The notes beneath the pieces are model-generated. The model did no database searches, was not told where the DNA came from, and worked only from the letters and a program-made list of their open reading frames with translations. A program made the position numbers and the translations under genes. This document shows positions 42,307 through 54,911 of a stretch of 64,000 nt of DNA, piece after piece. Each line of letters starts with the position of its first letter. Within the stretch, counting starts at the first letter, position 1. The DNA is from Hymenopellis radicata (taxonomy: Eukaryota > Basidiomycota > Agaricomycetes > Agaricales > Physalacriaceae). The DNA lies in the NCBI GenBank assembly GCA_015501595.1, contig JADNRX010000019.1, forward strand, positions 248,001-312,000. The letters are read 5' to 3'.

Positions 42307-44440
42307 TCATAACTGTTCTTCTTCATCGACATCTTCTTGCCCCTCCTCGACGCTCCTGACAGGTACATAGACATTTTTCGGATCCCTAGCTTTTATCAAT
42401 CCAAGTAGTAACACCGTCGTCCCCAAGAAAGCCGCAGCGAGGCAAAATATCGCCCGCGGGAAATATGCCACAGTTTGGCCGTACGTGAGAGCATAGATGG
42501 TTGGCTGCGGATGTCAGCGCACGTCAATGGGTACCTAAAATGACTCACCGAAGTAGCATGCGCAATAGCGGATAACACCGCCATGGCGCCGAACAGCGCG
42601 CCCGCTTCCGCACTTGTCCCACTCGCATGCAAGCACACCGCCCCAAGAGAGTGCATCGCCGGGTTACCGCCGGACGTGAAGGAGTTTATGCACGACAGCG
42701 CTGTGAACACAGCTGGAGACGACGACCCAGAGACAGCCACTAGCGCATCGGCTAGCCCGTCTACAGCTAGTGAGCACTGCGCCAGCCGCTGGTCAAAGTG
42801 CATCTCAGAATAGATAGAAAAGTTCGGGGAACCGGGTTTAGGCTTTAGATAGGCGACGATAACTGCAGATAAGAAAATGAGAAACTCTACGATTACCTTT
42901 TAGAGTGCGAACTTTAAGGACGTACTAGGAATGAAGCCTAGAAGGTTGATGGCACGCGATACCCAGAGAAGCGACATGTAGAACCCGAGCTATCGCGTCC
43001 TGTTAACTCTCGTTGTGGTACAGAGGCCCAGCACTTACCTCACTGCTAGTCCAAGAATAGATATGTTTCGCGTACAAGTACTTGATCTGGTATATGCCCT
43101 GTCAACGTTAGTTCGTTTGAATACATTGTCACGGGAATTAAGGTCAGCTACCGTTGAAACGAGATAGATAAACAACCCAACACCCAGGAATGTCAGATTG
43201 TAATCTCTCCTCTCAGATCCGAGCACAGTGCGCGGAGTGAATATCGCTATTGGCGAAATCAAGGCAGCACCGAGTTTGGTGACTGCTCGACGGAGGGAGA
43301 GCAGAGAGATCTTGGGCATAGAGCCTAGGTTGTCGGCGTTGATTATGCGACGATCTTTCTCTAGCGACTCCGGACAGATGAAGACCAAGTAGCACAGGAG
43401 CGTAATGAGAAGACCTGCACTGATGCGGAACAGAAGATACGGATCGTCTTTGAACACTGATAGAGCGATTCCACCGAGCTAGAGGTTGTTATTCAAAAGT
43501 TACACGCCGTGAATCGGACGCGTACCCATGGCCCTAAGGCTAAGCCGATGAAAACGATGCCTTGCATTGTGCTGAATAACTTGGATCTAAAATCGTTGTC
43601 AGATACCTAAAAAACACGCATCAGTATATGCGCGTGCCTAGATCCATGTTCAGTACAGTCTGCCATATAGCTGACGAAACAACGGTCAGAAAAGGATTAT
43701 GGGAGATTACTAAGAACGCACGCGTGTACAAGGCCGTTGAATGACGAGAGGCCCCCGACTGCGCCGTCGAGCACAAAGCCAAACATAAGGAGCTGCTGCG
43801 CGTACGCGGAGAAGAACGAATTTTCGGTTGTCACGAAAATGAAGACGAGTTCTCTGTTGGGTATCGATTTCAGTAACCATCACGAGTGATAACGCGCCGC
43901 ACGCACAGGCTAAGGGCGCCCATCAGACTGGCAAAGAGGATAGGCTTCCGGCCAACTGAATCTCCAAGCTTGCTCCAGGGCCCGGTGGTTATCGCACTGA
44001 GGATGCTCATAACGGTCATGATTGCTGTGGTACTCGATAAGGGTGTACAGCGCGAAAATGAGAGGTGTACGTACACGCTTGTAAGCTAGCAGCACCCCGT
44101 TGTACTTCCGGCAGAGAAGTACACTCGTCCGGGAGATTAGAAAGCGGTTTTTGCACAGCGCGACAGGCGATATCGGTATAGACTTGAATACGCGGAGCCA
44201 GCGTCATCCCCCGCTGTGTTCAAGGCGAGAGTTAAGACGGGGAGAAGCATTCTCAAGCGATGCTTACAGCCATGGAAGCGACGACCACGACTGGAATCAA
44301 CCTAGAGACATCGGGTGAAGGTCCATCGGCCGGTAGTAAAATGGCGTAGGGGCTTACCAGAATGGGTTTGCCTTCCATCTCTGTCTGGACGGTGCCAGTA
44401 ACAGAGGGACCGTCTCAAGGGAGGACTCAGAATGAGGCAT
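42307..44440 (-). CDS. MFS transporter (HIAT1 / tetracycline-type)
   Basis: Multi-exon membrane transporter on the minus strand. The start MPHSESSLETVPLLLAPS... is followed by a first membrane helix (FWLIPVVVVASMA) joined over two introns to RGMTLAPRIQVYTDIACRAV. The MFS signature loop reads SKLGDSVGRKPILFASLMG (G-D-x-x-G-R-K). Later exons carry further hydrophobic helices (AGLLITLLCYLVFICPES, YNLTFLGVGLFIYLVS) and one with a Gly/Ser/Ala-rich core (42780-42550). The C-terminal tail is acidic (VPVRSVEEGQEDVDEEEQL). This pattern fits the HIAT1/tetracycline-resistance-like proton-coupled solute transporters of fungi; the substrate is unknown. Exon edges in the middle were not all resolved, so some segments (43600-43870) are provisional. 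Confidence 0.75.
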
Positions 44441-45261
44441 GAGAGTGAGAGGAGAGAGAGATCTATACTTGGAAAATGTGAATTAACCACTTCATATGTC
44501 GGAGCCGAACGTGGTTCCCGGCAAGTCGAGAGGGGATGGGTCTATTTTCCCATACACGCGGGAATTTCTGGTAGAGTACCCGATTGCCTGAGCTTGATGG
44601 TGGTGGTTACTGGTCAAGAAACGTTGAATGAATGAAAGAACGAGCTCTCTTCCGGTTTACGTGTGTAAGTTATCAGAGAATCTTATCCGCTTAGATCCGT
44701 ATCCCATCCTCCGTTGTTCGTATCCTTGCGTTGTTCTGGCTCGTTCTGGTCAGGCTCTGGCTTTCTAAGTTCCGGTAGTGATTCTGTACTATACAGCTGT
44801 AGAAGAGCTGGTACACTCGATACTATCTAGGTTCTTTAGCTTTTGTGGCTTGTCTCAAAACCCTCTGGAGTACTTAGGCCAAATTGACAGTGTTTGACGT
44901 GGATATCAACACTTGGATAATAAACACCATTTTAAAGTGCGCGTACAATGCTGAAGGGAATGCAGCAAAAAATTGTTGAAAACGTGTTGAATGGAAAGAC
45001 AGGAGACCCTTGTTTCGGACTCCGGCGGCAAGAAGGGTATTCCCAAGCTTGCCGGCGGTTGAGTGTCAGATTTCGTAATTCTCTTCTTCTTTCCTGCTTC
45101 TTCATCAGTGCTTTGACGCCGCTTGTAAATAATCAAGAAAAGCATTCAATTATTCTTACCCATCTCTTACCTTTCCGCCATCATCAATCCTTTCTTTTCC
45201 CCCGCCTCGACGCGCGCCCTATCTCGCTCCAGTCAACGGCACGCCCGCCCAGCTATCCGTA
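44441..45261. other. shared upstream region of two divergent genes
   Basis: About 820 bp between the MFS transporter start and the zinc-cluster transcription factor start, divergently arranged. No gene is seen. The pyrimidine-rich run before 45261 (ctttccgcc...cttttccccc) is a typical fungal promoter feature. Confidence 0.45.
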
Positions 45262-47596
45262 ATGGACAAGCCGCCCAAACGAAAGCGTCTCGCAAAGGTT
45301 GGTCTCTGGCTCTCGTGTTCATTTGCTCCTTTTCTCATCGCACCAAGGCCTGCGATGGATGCCACAAGAGCAAACGACGATGCGACGGAACGGGTATGTT
45401 TTTGTCAATGCTCCGTTGACTTGGGTACTGAGAAATCGCAGATCCGTGTAGTAACTGGTACCTCTAGGTGCCCTTCTTGCTCCCTTCGTACTCACTGGAT
45501 TGCAGTTATTTTGCTTCAAAACCGTGTACATATACCGATTCCACTGGTCGTCCGGTACCCCCTCCGAGATTACCTGACCCTCAGCCTCAGCCCCAGCCCC
45601 AGCCTCAGCCTGCGTCCTCACAACCATCGTACCAGTTCCCTCAATCTCAGCCGCAGTCTTCTTACGCTGCCTCTTCCGCAAGAAAGCGCTCCCACTCCGA
45701 ATGCGATCCTGAGACCCTGGATCCTTTGTTGACGAGGGAATTGACCAACCGTATGGCGAACATCTGACCAGGTCTAAGACTACTGCTGACCTTATCCCTA
45801 GTATTCTTCGCGCATTCTCATCCAGTCGTATCTATAATTCACAAACCCACATTTACCGCCGCGCTGTCCCACAATCAAGTGCCGCGGTACCTCGTAAACG
45901 CTGTCTCTGCCATCGCTGCCCGCCATAGCAAGCAACCTTCACTTCAGGTCAAGCCTGCGCGCTGCGCAGGACGACGTTTTCAGGATGCTGCAATAGCTCT
46001 CATGTTTGATTCTTCGGGACGTCTGACCGCACCAGCAAATCTCCAAACGGCCCAGGCTCTATGTCTTCTATCCACCTACGAAATCGTCGCACATGATGAC
46101 TATAAATTTGACAAGAATGGAAAGGACAAGAGTCACTCGGGATGGATATCAGGGGAACGCTTTCGGGCGCTCACGCTCCAACTAATCGAGTCTATGAATG
46201 TTCACACTCCCGAGAATCCTCTGTTATCTTCGACACCTTCTTCCGCCATGGTTACCGAAACTCTGGAACGGGAATGCATCCGGCGCATCTTCTGGCTCGT
46301 GTACGTTGTGGATTGTGTACGCGGCGTCTGGTTCGGCTGGACGGGTGGGGGCATGTCGCATTCATCTCCCAGCACCGAGGGGTTAAGCATCGGTGGTGGC
46401 GTCATGGGCTTCAGCGAGGCCGAGCTCCACCTTCGCTTACCTGCTGATGAAACCAGCTTCGAAATGGGCGTGGTGCACCAAAGCTTGCCGGAGTACTTGT
46501 ATCTACCGGCAGTGCGCACCCACTATGCTTCCGAATTCGGGCACCTAGTTCGCGTCATTACTATTCATCAAAAGGTGGAATCGGCTCTGGATGTGTTGGC
46601 TCGACCTGAGACAAAAAAGGTTGTGGCAGACTGCGAGAGATTATTGGAGGTACGTGTATCTCAAAGCCTTTACGTCTTGTTGCTCATTGGCATGTAGGAG
46701 TGGTCGTGTTCATTACCACCTCACCTTCTATTTTCGAAACAATGTGTCTCTGTCCAGAAGTCCATGTTCGAAACTAGCTCTAATCTCGGTGCTTGGTGTT
46801 ACGCTCTGATACACATTTATCATGCGACTTCGTCACTTGCTCTCATTGTGGTACGTGTCATCTGTTGCAAATTTCACGAGCTAACACGCTTCAAAGGCCC
46901 GACAACGTCTAGCAGAGCAAAGCCGCACAATTTACAACATTCCCGATCTCGATTTCATCATGGAACGGATATACAGTATCATGAACATGCTTGGATCTCG
47001 CGCGAAATACAGCTTCATTCGTGAGTTTCTCTCCACCTGGTCCGCGAAGTGTTTGTTGATGGCTCCCTTATTTGATTAGAGGGTTCCGTTCTCTGGGTAA
47101 TGTGATGGTTCCATGACGATGACCCTTTGCTAACTGACTTTCGTAGCCGCTTATCAAGTACCTGGACATGGCCAAAGATCCTCAGGTCATGCTCTGGCTT
47201 GAGGACTACGAGGATCTCGCTGGAGTCCGAATGGAGCGTCTTGTCCGGGATCGATGGGGAGATCCTCAAGGCCCCTCCTCCTTATGTCTGAGACATACCA
47301 CTCCCACCTTACCGCCGCGTCCATCTCAACCTGATCGTTCCGATACGAGCATTGATCCCGCACTCGTAACCCCGAAGGAAAAGTCTTTCCACTTCGCGCC
47401 GCCCTTATCAAATGGCAGCGACAAGCTGCTTCCTTCTCTCAAGTCAAGTGGGTTGCTTGAATGGAGTAACCCTGCACCAACAAATCTTCCTCCGTTTGGC
47501 TTGCAAACGGAAAGGAGAGGACCAATTGCTTCCTCGGATTCAGGTCGGTCGTTACCTCTAAGCCTGTCATGGCTGGCCAATGACTCGCGAGATTGA
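45262..47596 (+). CDS. Zn2Cys6 fungal transcription factor
   Basis: GAL4-type nuclear regulator. The first three introns split the DNA-binding domain; joined it reads ACDGCHKSKRRCDG then PCSNCYFASKPCTY, the canonical CX2CX6CX5CX2CX6C preceded by PPKRKRLAK. A PQ repeat (PQPQPQPQPQP, about residue 60) and a Ser/Gln-rich linker follow. The fungal-specific regulatory domain (Fungal_trans type) comes next: FFAHSHPVVSIIHKPTF, VNAVSAIAARHS, QTAQALCLLSTYE, RRIFWLVYVVDC. The C-terminus is Pro/Ser-rich. The start ATG at 45262 gives a 12-codon first exon. Target genes cannot be told from the sequence; the divergent MFS transporter is a candidate neighbour target. Confidence 0.9.
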
Positions 47597-48072
47597 TTCT
47601 ACACTACGAAATTACGGAATGTTCGCGCTTAATGATGTATATATATGCTTGTATCATACGTGTCGTTTAAATACTTTTTCGCTCTACGTGAGCGCACTTA
47701 ATTAGTCTACGTACGCGTGCTATTACTACTGCTTTGAATGATTACAATACAAACGAATTCGAATTACTCCAGTCCCATCCGATGTGAACGCTTTTTCTCT
47801 TTTGAGAAAAGCGGAGCGAGGCGGAGAAGGGAAGAGGCAAATAATCCTTGATGATCGGTGCCACCATGACAGGAACCTAATCTGGGAACGACCCTGCCAC
47901 GCGATTGTCTCAGTTGAAGGAGTGTTGACGAAGGTTCACGATCTACCGCGAGGGACGATCTCATTGAGCTTGACTTTCCGGGTCGGAGATGATCAGAATG
48001 CACGCAGTTCGAATTTTGGGGGAGGTATCATTGTATTGTACGCAAAGGTATACTAAGGAGAAACTGCGCGCT
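47597..48072. other. intergenic region between convergent genes
   Basis: About 475 bp between the stop codons of the transcription factor (plus) and the GH5 gene (minus). No gene or notable repeat is seen. Confidence 0.45.
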
Positions 48073-49969
48073 TCACAAAAACGGCTCCAGAGCCTGAGGA
48101 AGCATCTCGGATACAGAAGCGCCACTCGGGGGCTCGATGGATTGGAAATACTGTAGTGAGGTGGGTCAATATTCACTTGCACGACGCCACGCAACACAAA
48201 AAGTACTCACGTCGCCCCACCATGGTCCCGCAGCCCAGTATGCGGCACCAATCCAGGAGCCGCCGGCCTGCTGCATAGCGCACATGGTGCCGTACACGGC
48301 AGCAATGCTTGGAACATTCAAATATTCATATATGAAGCTACATGGAGAAAGAGTACGTACCAGTCGGCGTTGGACCCGGCGCCGATTTCGCCCAAGAAGC
48401 CCTTGAGGCCAGTTTCTTGCAACCACGCAGTGGCGTCTGCGATTCGTTCGGCGCCTATCGTAGACGAGACGCAGGTCTCTGAGGTCCCGGAACCGTCAGA
48501 GTCGAGGTACTGATGCATCTCTGTGATTATTGTCAATATTAAGTGGCGCCACGTTAGACAATGCGAACCAATAGCGGTGTTGTCCAGAGTATCGGTGATG
48601 GTTGCAAAAGCATCAGAGTTGCCAGATGTCGTCCAGGCTGTACGGTGATTACACTCGTTAAGAAGATGTCAAATTTCTCAATGTTAGCGACGTACTCCAT
48701 GCACCGGTCCAGGCTGCACCGAGTTCGTCAGCTCGATGCTAACGAAAAGAGGTGGGCATCACGTACAGGTCCCTTCGACAAGGATTAACTGGGTGGCTCC
48801 AGTTGAACGCACACCGTCAATTCCAGCTTGCATCTGTAAATGTGAGCCGATTGAGAAGGCCTCCGAAAGAAGGTCCCGACCATCTCAGCAACAGTGGTAG
48901 CCGCGATATCGTGCGGTTCGTTCATCAAATCTGGAGGACTTGAGTGTTGTCACCTAAATGGAGGAACTGTTTGTACCGAAGATGACTCTGGGATTCGAAA
49001 CGTATTCGTTGGCGAGATTTGTCCAGACTATGAGATGATATCAGACGCGAAATTGACAGAGCCAAGCACAGGACGAGAACGCACAGGTTTGAAAGCTGTA
49101 TGTAGAAGCAATTAAGGGTGAAAACCTCAGTAAAGATGTGCCCCGTACTCTGATGTGCTCGAAAGCGTGGATCCATCGTAGATCATGAAGTTATGCGCTC
49201 GAAGACGGTGAGTTGTACGAAGGCAGAAGCTTCAACACGTACGTTCAATTGCGACGGAGGCCCCCTTTGAGGTGATGTAGTTGACAGTCTAAGGGCGCTT
49301 GCTCGTCAGTCTTTAGAATATTTTCCTTCAATACTTACGTCGTTCAAGAGACCGAAGTAATCTGCATCGAACTCGCCAGTAATTCCGGTGGCAGGCGGCA
49401 CCAAGCGTTCCATCAAGAAGGGTACACGGAAGAAGTTGAAACCCAGGTCGACGAAGTACTAAGAATGTTATTAGTAACATGCTTATTGCTTTCCCTCTTG
49501 GGCTAGCTCACATCAATAGAGCTAGGAAATGTTTCCTTTTGTTGGCCCCGATCATGAACAAATAACACTAGAAAGCGCACCTTTCTGCTGGGAAGATATA
49601 ATCCGTTCCAAGCGTTCCAGGGATGTTGGCATTCCCGAATTCAGCTCCGGCTTCATTGACACCAAAGTAAGTGAATTTTGTCAGATCTCCCGAGCAAGTT
49701 CCAGCCGCAGCTGAAGTTGAAGGTGACGTCGTAAGCGAAGCCGACGTTGTGGTGGGTGCCGACGTTGTCCCTTCAAAGGCGGCCGAGGTGGACGACGTGG
49801 CCTGAGTAGCTACACTCGACGTAGATACACTTTCGAAGGGCTGCGCTGTGGAAGAGGTCGATTCGACGACACTAGATGACTCGGAAGGATAGACGTATTG
49901 CGTGCAAGGTCGTGCAGTGGCGCAGCTCAAAAGAGAGGCGAGATAAACGAATGACGAGAACGACCTCAT
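48073..49969 (-). CDS. secreted GH5 endoglucanase (cellulase)
   Basis: Glycoside hydrolase family 5 enzyme, probably subfamily 5 (endo-beta-1,4-glucanase). It has a signal peptide ([19 protein letters not shown]) and a long Ser/Thr linker (residues about 35-90). The catalytic domain starts at [16 protein letters not shown], with the acid/base Glu in LMNEPHDI (near 48915), [16 protein letters not shown], and the nucleophile Glu in [11 protein letters not shown] (near 48390). The end is [19 protein letters not shown]. Many short introns divide the gene. In relatives the linker usually joins a CBM1 cellulose-binding module at the N-terminus. Here only a remnant-like stretch ([12 protein letters not shown]) is seen, so the binding module seems lost. 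Confidence 0.9.
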
Positions 49970-50352
49970 GGCTGCAACGCGAGTGAACAGGTTACTACCA
50001 GAGTTATCCTGTGAGTTGAATGATGTGAAAGGTTGGAAAGACTCGATGTGGAAGAAGCCATTTTATATGAGCTTCGGTCTGCGCAAGGCGGGCGTCCATA
50101 GAAACCCGGAGAGGCGAGAGCCTACCGGCGCGTGGTAGTGGTGACCTCGAAATAGAACTTACATAGTGTCTTCCGTTCGGCAAGCGTTCATCGTCATTAG
50201 TATGTCCGAGCATTTTCCAGAGGCATAGGTACAAAGAGTATATACACAAACTTACTGACGAAATGAGGCAAGCTCGTGAGAAAACAGTAAGTACCAGTGA
50301 AGAAAGACTCACTCGGATTCTATCGTACACGTTCGTCACTTTTCCTATTTGT
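49970..50352. other. intergenic region upstream of GH5
   Basis: About 380 bp; no gene is seen. It holds the GH5 promoter and the 3' end of the SARAF-like gene. Confidence 0.4.
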
Positions 50353-51452
50353 TCACCTTACATTCGAACCACCTAGCCCGGTACTCCTTCTCATGGTTCC
50401 AAGGTTGGACGTGCCTTCTCCGCGATCGTCATTGTTGTGATTATACGACGACCGCCTGGTAGAGTCTGAGGCGAAATAGCCAGGCCGGTAGGCACCAGCG
50501 CGCTCCCAGTCCCAAAATCGTCTTGGGGGTGGTTCCTGGCGTGCTTCTGGTTCACGACGATCACCGCGATTTAGCAGATGAGCACCTAGACCACCAAGAG
50601 CAGCCCCCGTCCAGAAGCCAGGTTGCCAGCCAGTTTCTTGTTCCGTCCTGGGAGGGCTTTTTGAGTAGGGAGGAGGTGGTGCTCTAGGACCACGCCTATC
50701 ATCGCCATAACCTCCGGGGAACCATCCAGACGAGGAACCAGGGCGGTTTTCGGGCGGATCGCGAGGTCCACGCTGGCTGGTGCCGGTGACACCTGAGCTC
50801 CAAAGACAGGATGCAATAAAACTATACAAGATGATTCCCAAGACAAGGAAAAATAAGATGCCGAAAATCACAGAGACGACATCGAGTGCTGTAATAGGAA
50901 ATCAATTCCGCTATCGGTGCAAGGGCGATTATAGTCGTACATTGCCCCGATTTGACTGGCCTGTCCTTGCCTCGGACAGCGCCCGGGATCTCTACCAGAC
51001 GGTACTCCAAACCGCATGAACCTGGTGACCGGGTTAACGTCGCGACTCTCCTTTCCTTCGAACGCATTCACCTTTGAGCACCTCAGGATCTCCAGGACGA
51101 GACCATCCCTCACAGGAAACCTACACGTCGCCTTATTTGAGTCGGGCTCCTAGAGGACAGCACCAACGTTCGTACCTCTACTCTGCCAAGACGTAGAGAA
51201 TCAGGCAAGTCTGTTTCACACTAGAGAGATCGTGAAGTGATGAGTCCAGAGGTGAATGGTTCGGTATACCTTCCAGTCCACATCGATCCCAGAGCCACCG
51301 TCGTTCTTGCAGCGTATAACGTCAGGTTGATAATATTTGCACGGCTTTCCCACACAAGTCAACTGAGGGACCGGGTCTGTGCGCCGCGCCTTGGTGTCCG
51401 CCCCATTGTAGAACGTTAAGGACGAAATACTCGCCAACTTCACTTTCGACAT
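50353..51452 (-). CDS. SARAF-like ER membrane protein
   Basis: Homologue of SARAF (TMEM66), the ER membrane factor that dampens store-operated calcium entry in animals. Exon 1 (from 51452) encodes KVKLASISSLTFYNGADTKARR..VPQLTCVGKPC..Y.PDVIRCKN.G..G.DVDWK, the conserved luminal domain. The next exons give CETDLPDSLRLGR, VSCEGWSRPGDPEVL and SCGLEYRLVEIP. The membrane helix VVSVIFGILFFLVLGIILYSF and a cytosolic Pro/Gly/Arg-rich tail with GFWTGAALGGLGAHLL follow. Introns are at about 51269, 51165, 51070 and 50935. Starting at MSKVKLAS leaves no signal peptide, unlike animal SARAF, so a small upstream exon may be missing from this model. Family assignment is firm; the role in fungi is less known. 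Confidence 0.86.
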
Positions 51453-51874
51453 GGCCGTTAACTAAACAGCAGTTGAATGATCGGCCGACAGCATTGATCA
51501 AGAAACGTGGCACAGACGTGTCGTTAACGTGTTTAATGACGTGACGCGTGGGCCTCCACAGACTTAGTTAGTACTATAGTTCGCGCATACATATAAGACT
51601 ACGAAAGGCAAGACGCTGCAGAGATCAGCTGCTGTGCGTGAGTGCTGAGTGATTGGTAAGGTACAGTAACTTGTCTTGTAGAACGTCAACTGATGATGGC
51701 GATGCTCGTCAACTTCCCGTCCGAGATGCTGCTGGCTGTACAACACTTACAACAATGAGAAATCCTACTCCTATAATACGGCATAGTACAGGCGGCGAAT
51801 AGTTCTATTACAGTACGCTTTCATCTATGGTATAAGTAAATAGATTAAGTCGTTCGAGCGAGTGCTGCAGTACT
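51453..51874. other. intergenic region
   Basis: About 420 bp between the SARAF-like start and the OPT transporter stop, both on the minus strand. Only short frames are present. Confidence 0.4.
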
Positions 51875-54331
51875 TCATGCAGGACATCCGCCACACATTC
51901 CATGACCACATCCCCAACAACTGATTGCTCCAACACCAAAGGTACGAAGAACGAGAGATATCACGCTGGTTACGCCTTCCCCTAGCACAAATCCACTGGC
52001 GACGACTATGAGGCGTATATCCGACGGATTCTTTGAAAATCGAGTCCGATAGACATGATCCAGAATTCCACCAAGAAGTCGTGCGATGGAGAATGACGGT
52101 GTGTTCAAAAAACCAATCGCAAAGGCCACTCCTGATGGTATCCACTTCGCCCACCATCGCTGCTTTCGTGCTGCGTAGTTCTTTCCAGCAGCAACAAATC
52201 CAAATACGATGGCGAAGGCGAGCATGAAGATACCGCTCTGGTCAGGTAGTTGCCCGTCACCTAGAACTCGTCAATCCAAGTTCACTTTTTAAAATACTCT
52301 CCACTCACGAAGTAATCTCGCAAGGCTAAGCCATACGTATGCGGTCGGTGCTGGGAAAGACGGTCCCGGAATTTCGTATGCACGGTTGTATAGAGTGTAC
52401 GCCGTAGTTGTGACCACTATGGAGAAAGTTGACCCAATCAATTGTCCGTAGAACTGTGCCTAGGAGAAGCATGACAAAGATGTCCAGTCTTCAAATCTTG
52501 CATCAAGTCACCAGCTCTGGAAATGTGGTTTACACAACAAAAGTTACCATCATAAAATCGACTCACTGTTGTGCGCCTGCTTCGGCTACACCTCCAGCTA
52601 TGATATTGGCGACAATATTTCCGGGTTGGATCCAGGCGAAGAAGAGCTGAGAGATCTTTCCGAGCCCAGAGACAGGATTTATGTCAGTCTCTCCTAAAGC
52701 TCGGACGCTGCAAAGAAACATGGGATGAGCACTCTATCTAAGATGCGATAAACGTACGCGAGGATACTGAGCATGCCTCCCATAACGAAGCCGATAAAGG
52801 TTGCCCAAGGTTTGATGCCTTCATGCCCAAACACCAACCAGACGAGGAACGTTCCGACGATCACACTGACACTCCATCCTATGACGACCCATTTCATAGG
52901 CACCAAACGATCTTCAGTTTCAGTTTCTTTGTCGTCTCGTAGAGCATCTTGCTGACCGAACCCAGCAACATCTCTGATGTATCCGTAGACAACAGGAACA
53001 AGGGAGACAAGACTGTCCGCACACATAATGGCAAGCGAAACCCAGAGGATCCATCCACGGGCACCGTCTGTCATACTTCCCACAGGACCAGGCGCCCAGC
53101 CAGAATATTTTGACAAAGGTGACAAAATTGCCCAACCCACGAACATACCCTGTGTAACTGCATCAGTTAGCTCTCAAGGCAGAGAACGATCCCTACCAGG
53201 TTCATCGAAAGAGTAACAGGAAATCCCATAATGATACCTTGACCAACATATGATAGACTCGGCGTGAAACTCCATAGCCAGTTGCTAGCTAAATAGTTAC
53301 CGAATATGGGTATAGCGAAGATGACGGGGAAGAAATAGGCAGCAAGCTACGATCGAATGATAAATCAGCCGCTGGCGACGCTGTACAACTCTACTCACTG
53401 TCATGGCTCCGGAAGTGGCAAAACTCCAGAGAAGAGTATGCCACCCGGTCTCTTGAACAACTTCTTGTTCCGCCAATACGAGCGCTTCCTCCTCATCGTG
53501 AACTGAGTCACGATCATTTGATACAGATTCTTCCTCGCCTATCGCCTGGTAGCCGGTCCGGTGACGCAAACTTGCTTCTGGGGGTGGAAGTTTGTGTAGA
53601 ACGGATATAAGGTGGGCAGTTGCAGTCCCAGACGGAAAAGCAAGCTGTTCTTCAATAATCTAACGAAAGATAAGGCAGACATACGAGAGACCGTCGAAGA
53701 CAGACTAACCACTTGTTTCCGGATAGGTGGGGACATGAAAACGCTGTAAATAGAACGTAAGTACCGAGTAGTTTCTGACCTAACTAGATATCTCACCCGA
53801 AGAACGCGACGGCAAGCGACCATCCTACACCAGCAATCCAAGATAAGTGCACAGGCGGAGTGCCATCTCTCTCTTCGTCTAGCAGACCTAGCGCCGGCAG
53901 AATGCCCACGAAACCTGCCTATGGATGATTATGCTCAGCGACACATGTTGAGAAACGCAAACCATACTGCGAGAGGCATCGTTCCAGTAGCCACAGCCGT
54001 CGTCTGCACGACAATGATTTCTTGAGGACTGAGAGGTTTCGGAAGCATCCTAGATATCAGGAAACCAATCAAGGCGGACTGTAACGACATCCTGCATGGA
54101 CGATATCAATTGCTTGAGTACGGATACCATACGATAGTCGACGCACATGCTGATAAAGCCCGTCTGCAAGCCAAAGTAGAGATTGGTAAAGCACAGCAGA
54201 CATCCTATTAGTAAACCCAAGATAACGGCTGTAAAGGTGAATTCATTGGACGCCGAATGGCCTTCGCCAAGCGGCTTCACAATTTTACTGGCATCAATTA
54301 GCACTAGCAACGACTTTGAGAGAGTGGACAA
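51875..54331 (-). CDS. OPT-family oligopeptide/metal-chelate transporter
   Basis: Polytopic membrane protein of the OPT superfamily, of the type of yeast YGL114W. Visible exons in order: EFTFTAVILGLLIGCLLCFTNLYFGLQTGFISM (in parts), MLPKPLSPQEIIVVQTTAVATGTMPLAVW, FVGILPALGLLDEERDGTPPVHLSW, MFVGWAILSPLSKYSGWAPGPVGS, WVVIGWSVSVIVGTFLVWLVFG, and the C-terminal AKWIPSGVAFAIGFLNTPSFS ... SCWGCGHGMCGGCPA. It imports oligopeptides or metal chelates across a cell membrane; the substrate is unknown. At least nine short introns are present. The N-terminal exon is unresolved: the first readable frame begins without ATG (LSTLSKSLLVLIDASKIVKP), so the true start lies upstream of 54331 or the 5' end is damaged. 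Confidence 0.82.
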
Positions 54332-54911
54332 TATACTTGAACCAGGTCATAGCATGAAGGTAAGAGGCAAGGCGTTAGCAAGCATGCAGGGCAACCTGCC
54401 TCCGGCAGGCATCGGACCGTTCCTCCGAGACCAACTCCGAAGACTGTTCAAGTACATTTTACTTTCATTATTCGACGAGTTGAATGGAACGGAACGACCA
54501 GATAGGGCTCTAAGGTGCCATCGAGGACGTTAGCACTCGCGTCTCAAACGCTGCTGAAGTTCGGGTTGAAATACATGGGCGAAACTCTGCATTTCGTTCG
54601 TCCTCCTCAACAGCAGCGCCGACGAGAACCCTGACAGCCCCAATAGAGCCGTCCAAGGCAGATTTCTCACAATTTCGCAACAAAAATACGCGCATCCTGT
54701 ATTCAACCTGTAACTATGTAGCACCTTTCCACATGCCCTGGCCATTGACAAGCATTGCCCCGCAACTAGTGTGGGTCGCAGTAGACAGTGGGCGGGAGAG
54801 GTGCTTCATAGATATATGTTGACTTATTGAACAAATGAAGTAGAGATTGTGTTATGATCCAGCTACAGAGTCTCCAGTTGGACGATCGGGCTACATTACT
54901 ATCATCATCCA
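54332..54911. other. upstream region of OPT and MetRS genes
   Basis: About 580 bp between divergent genes. It probably contains the unseen first exon of the OPT gene. No other feature is recognised. Confidence 0.35.
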
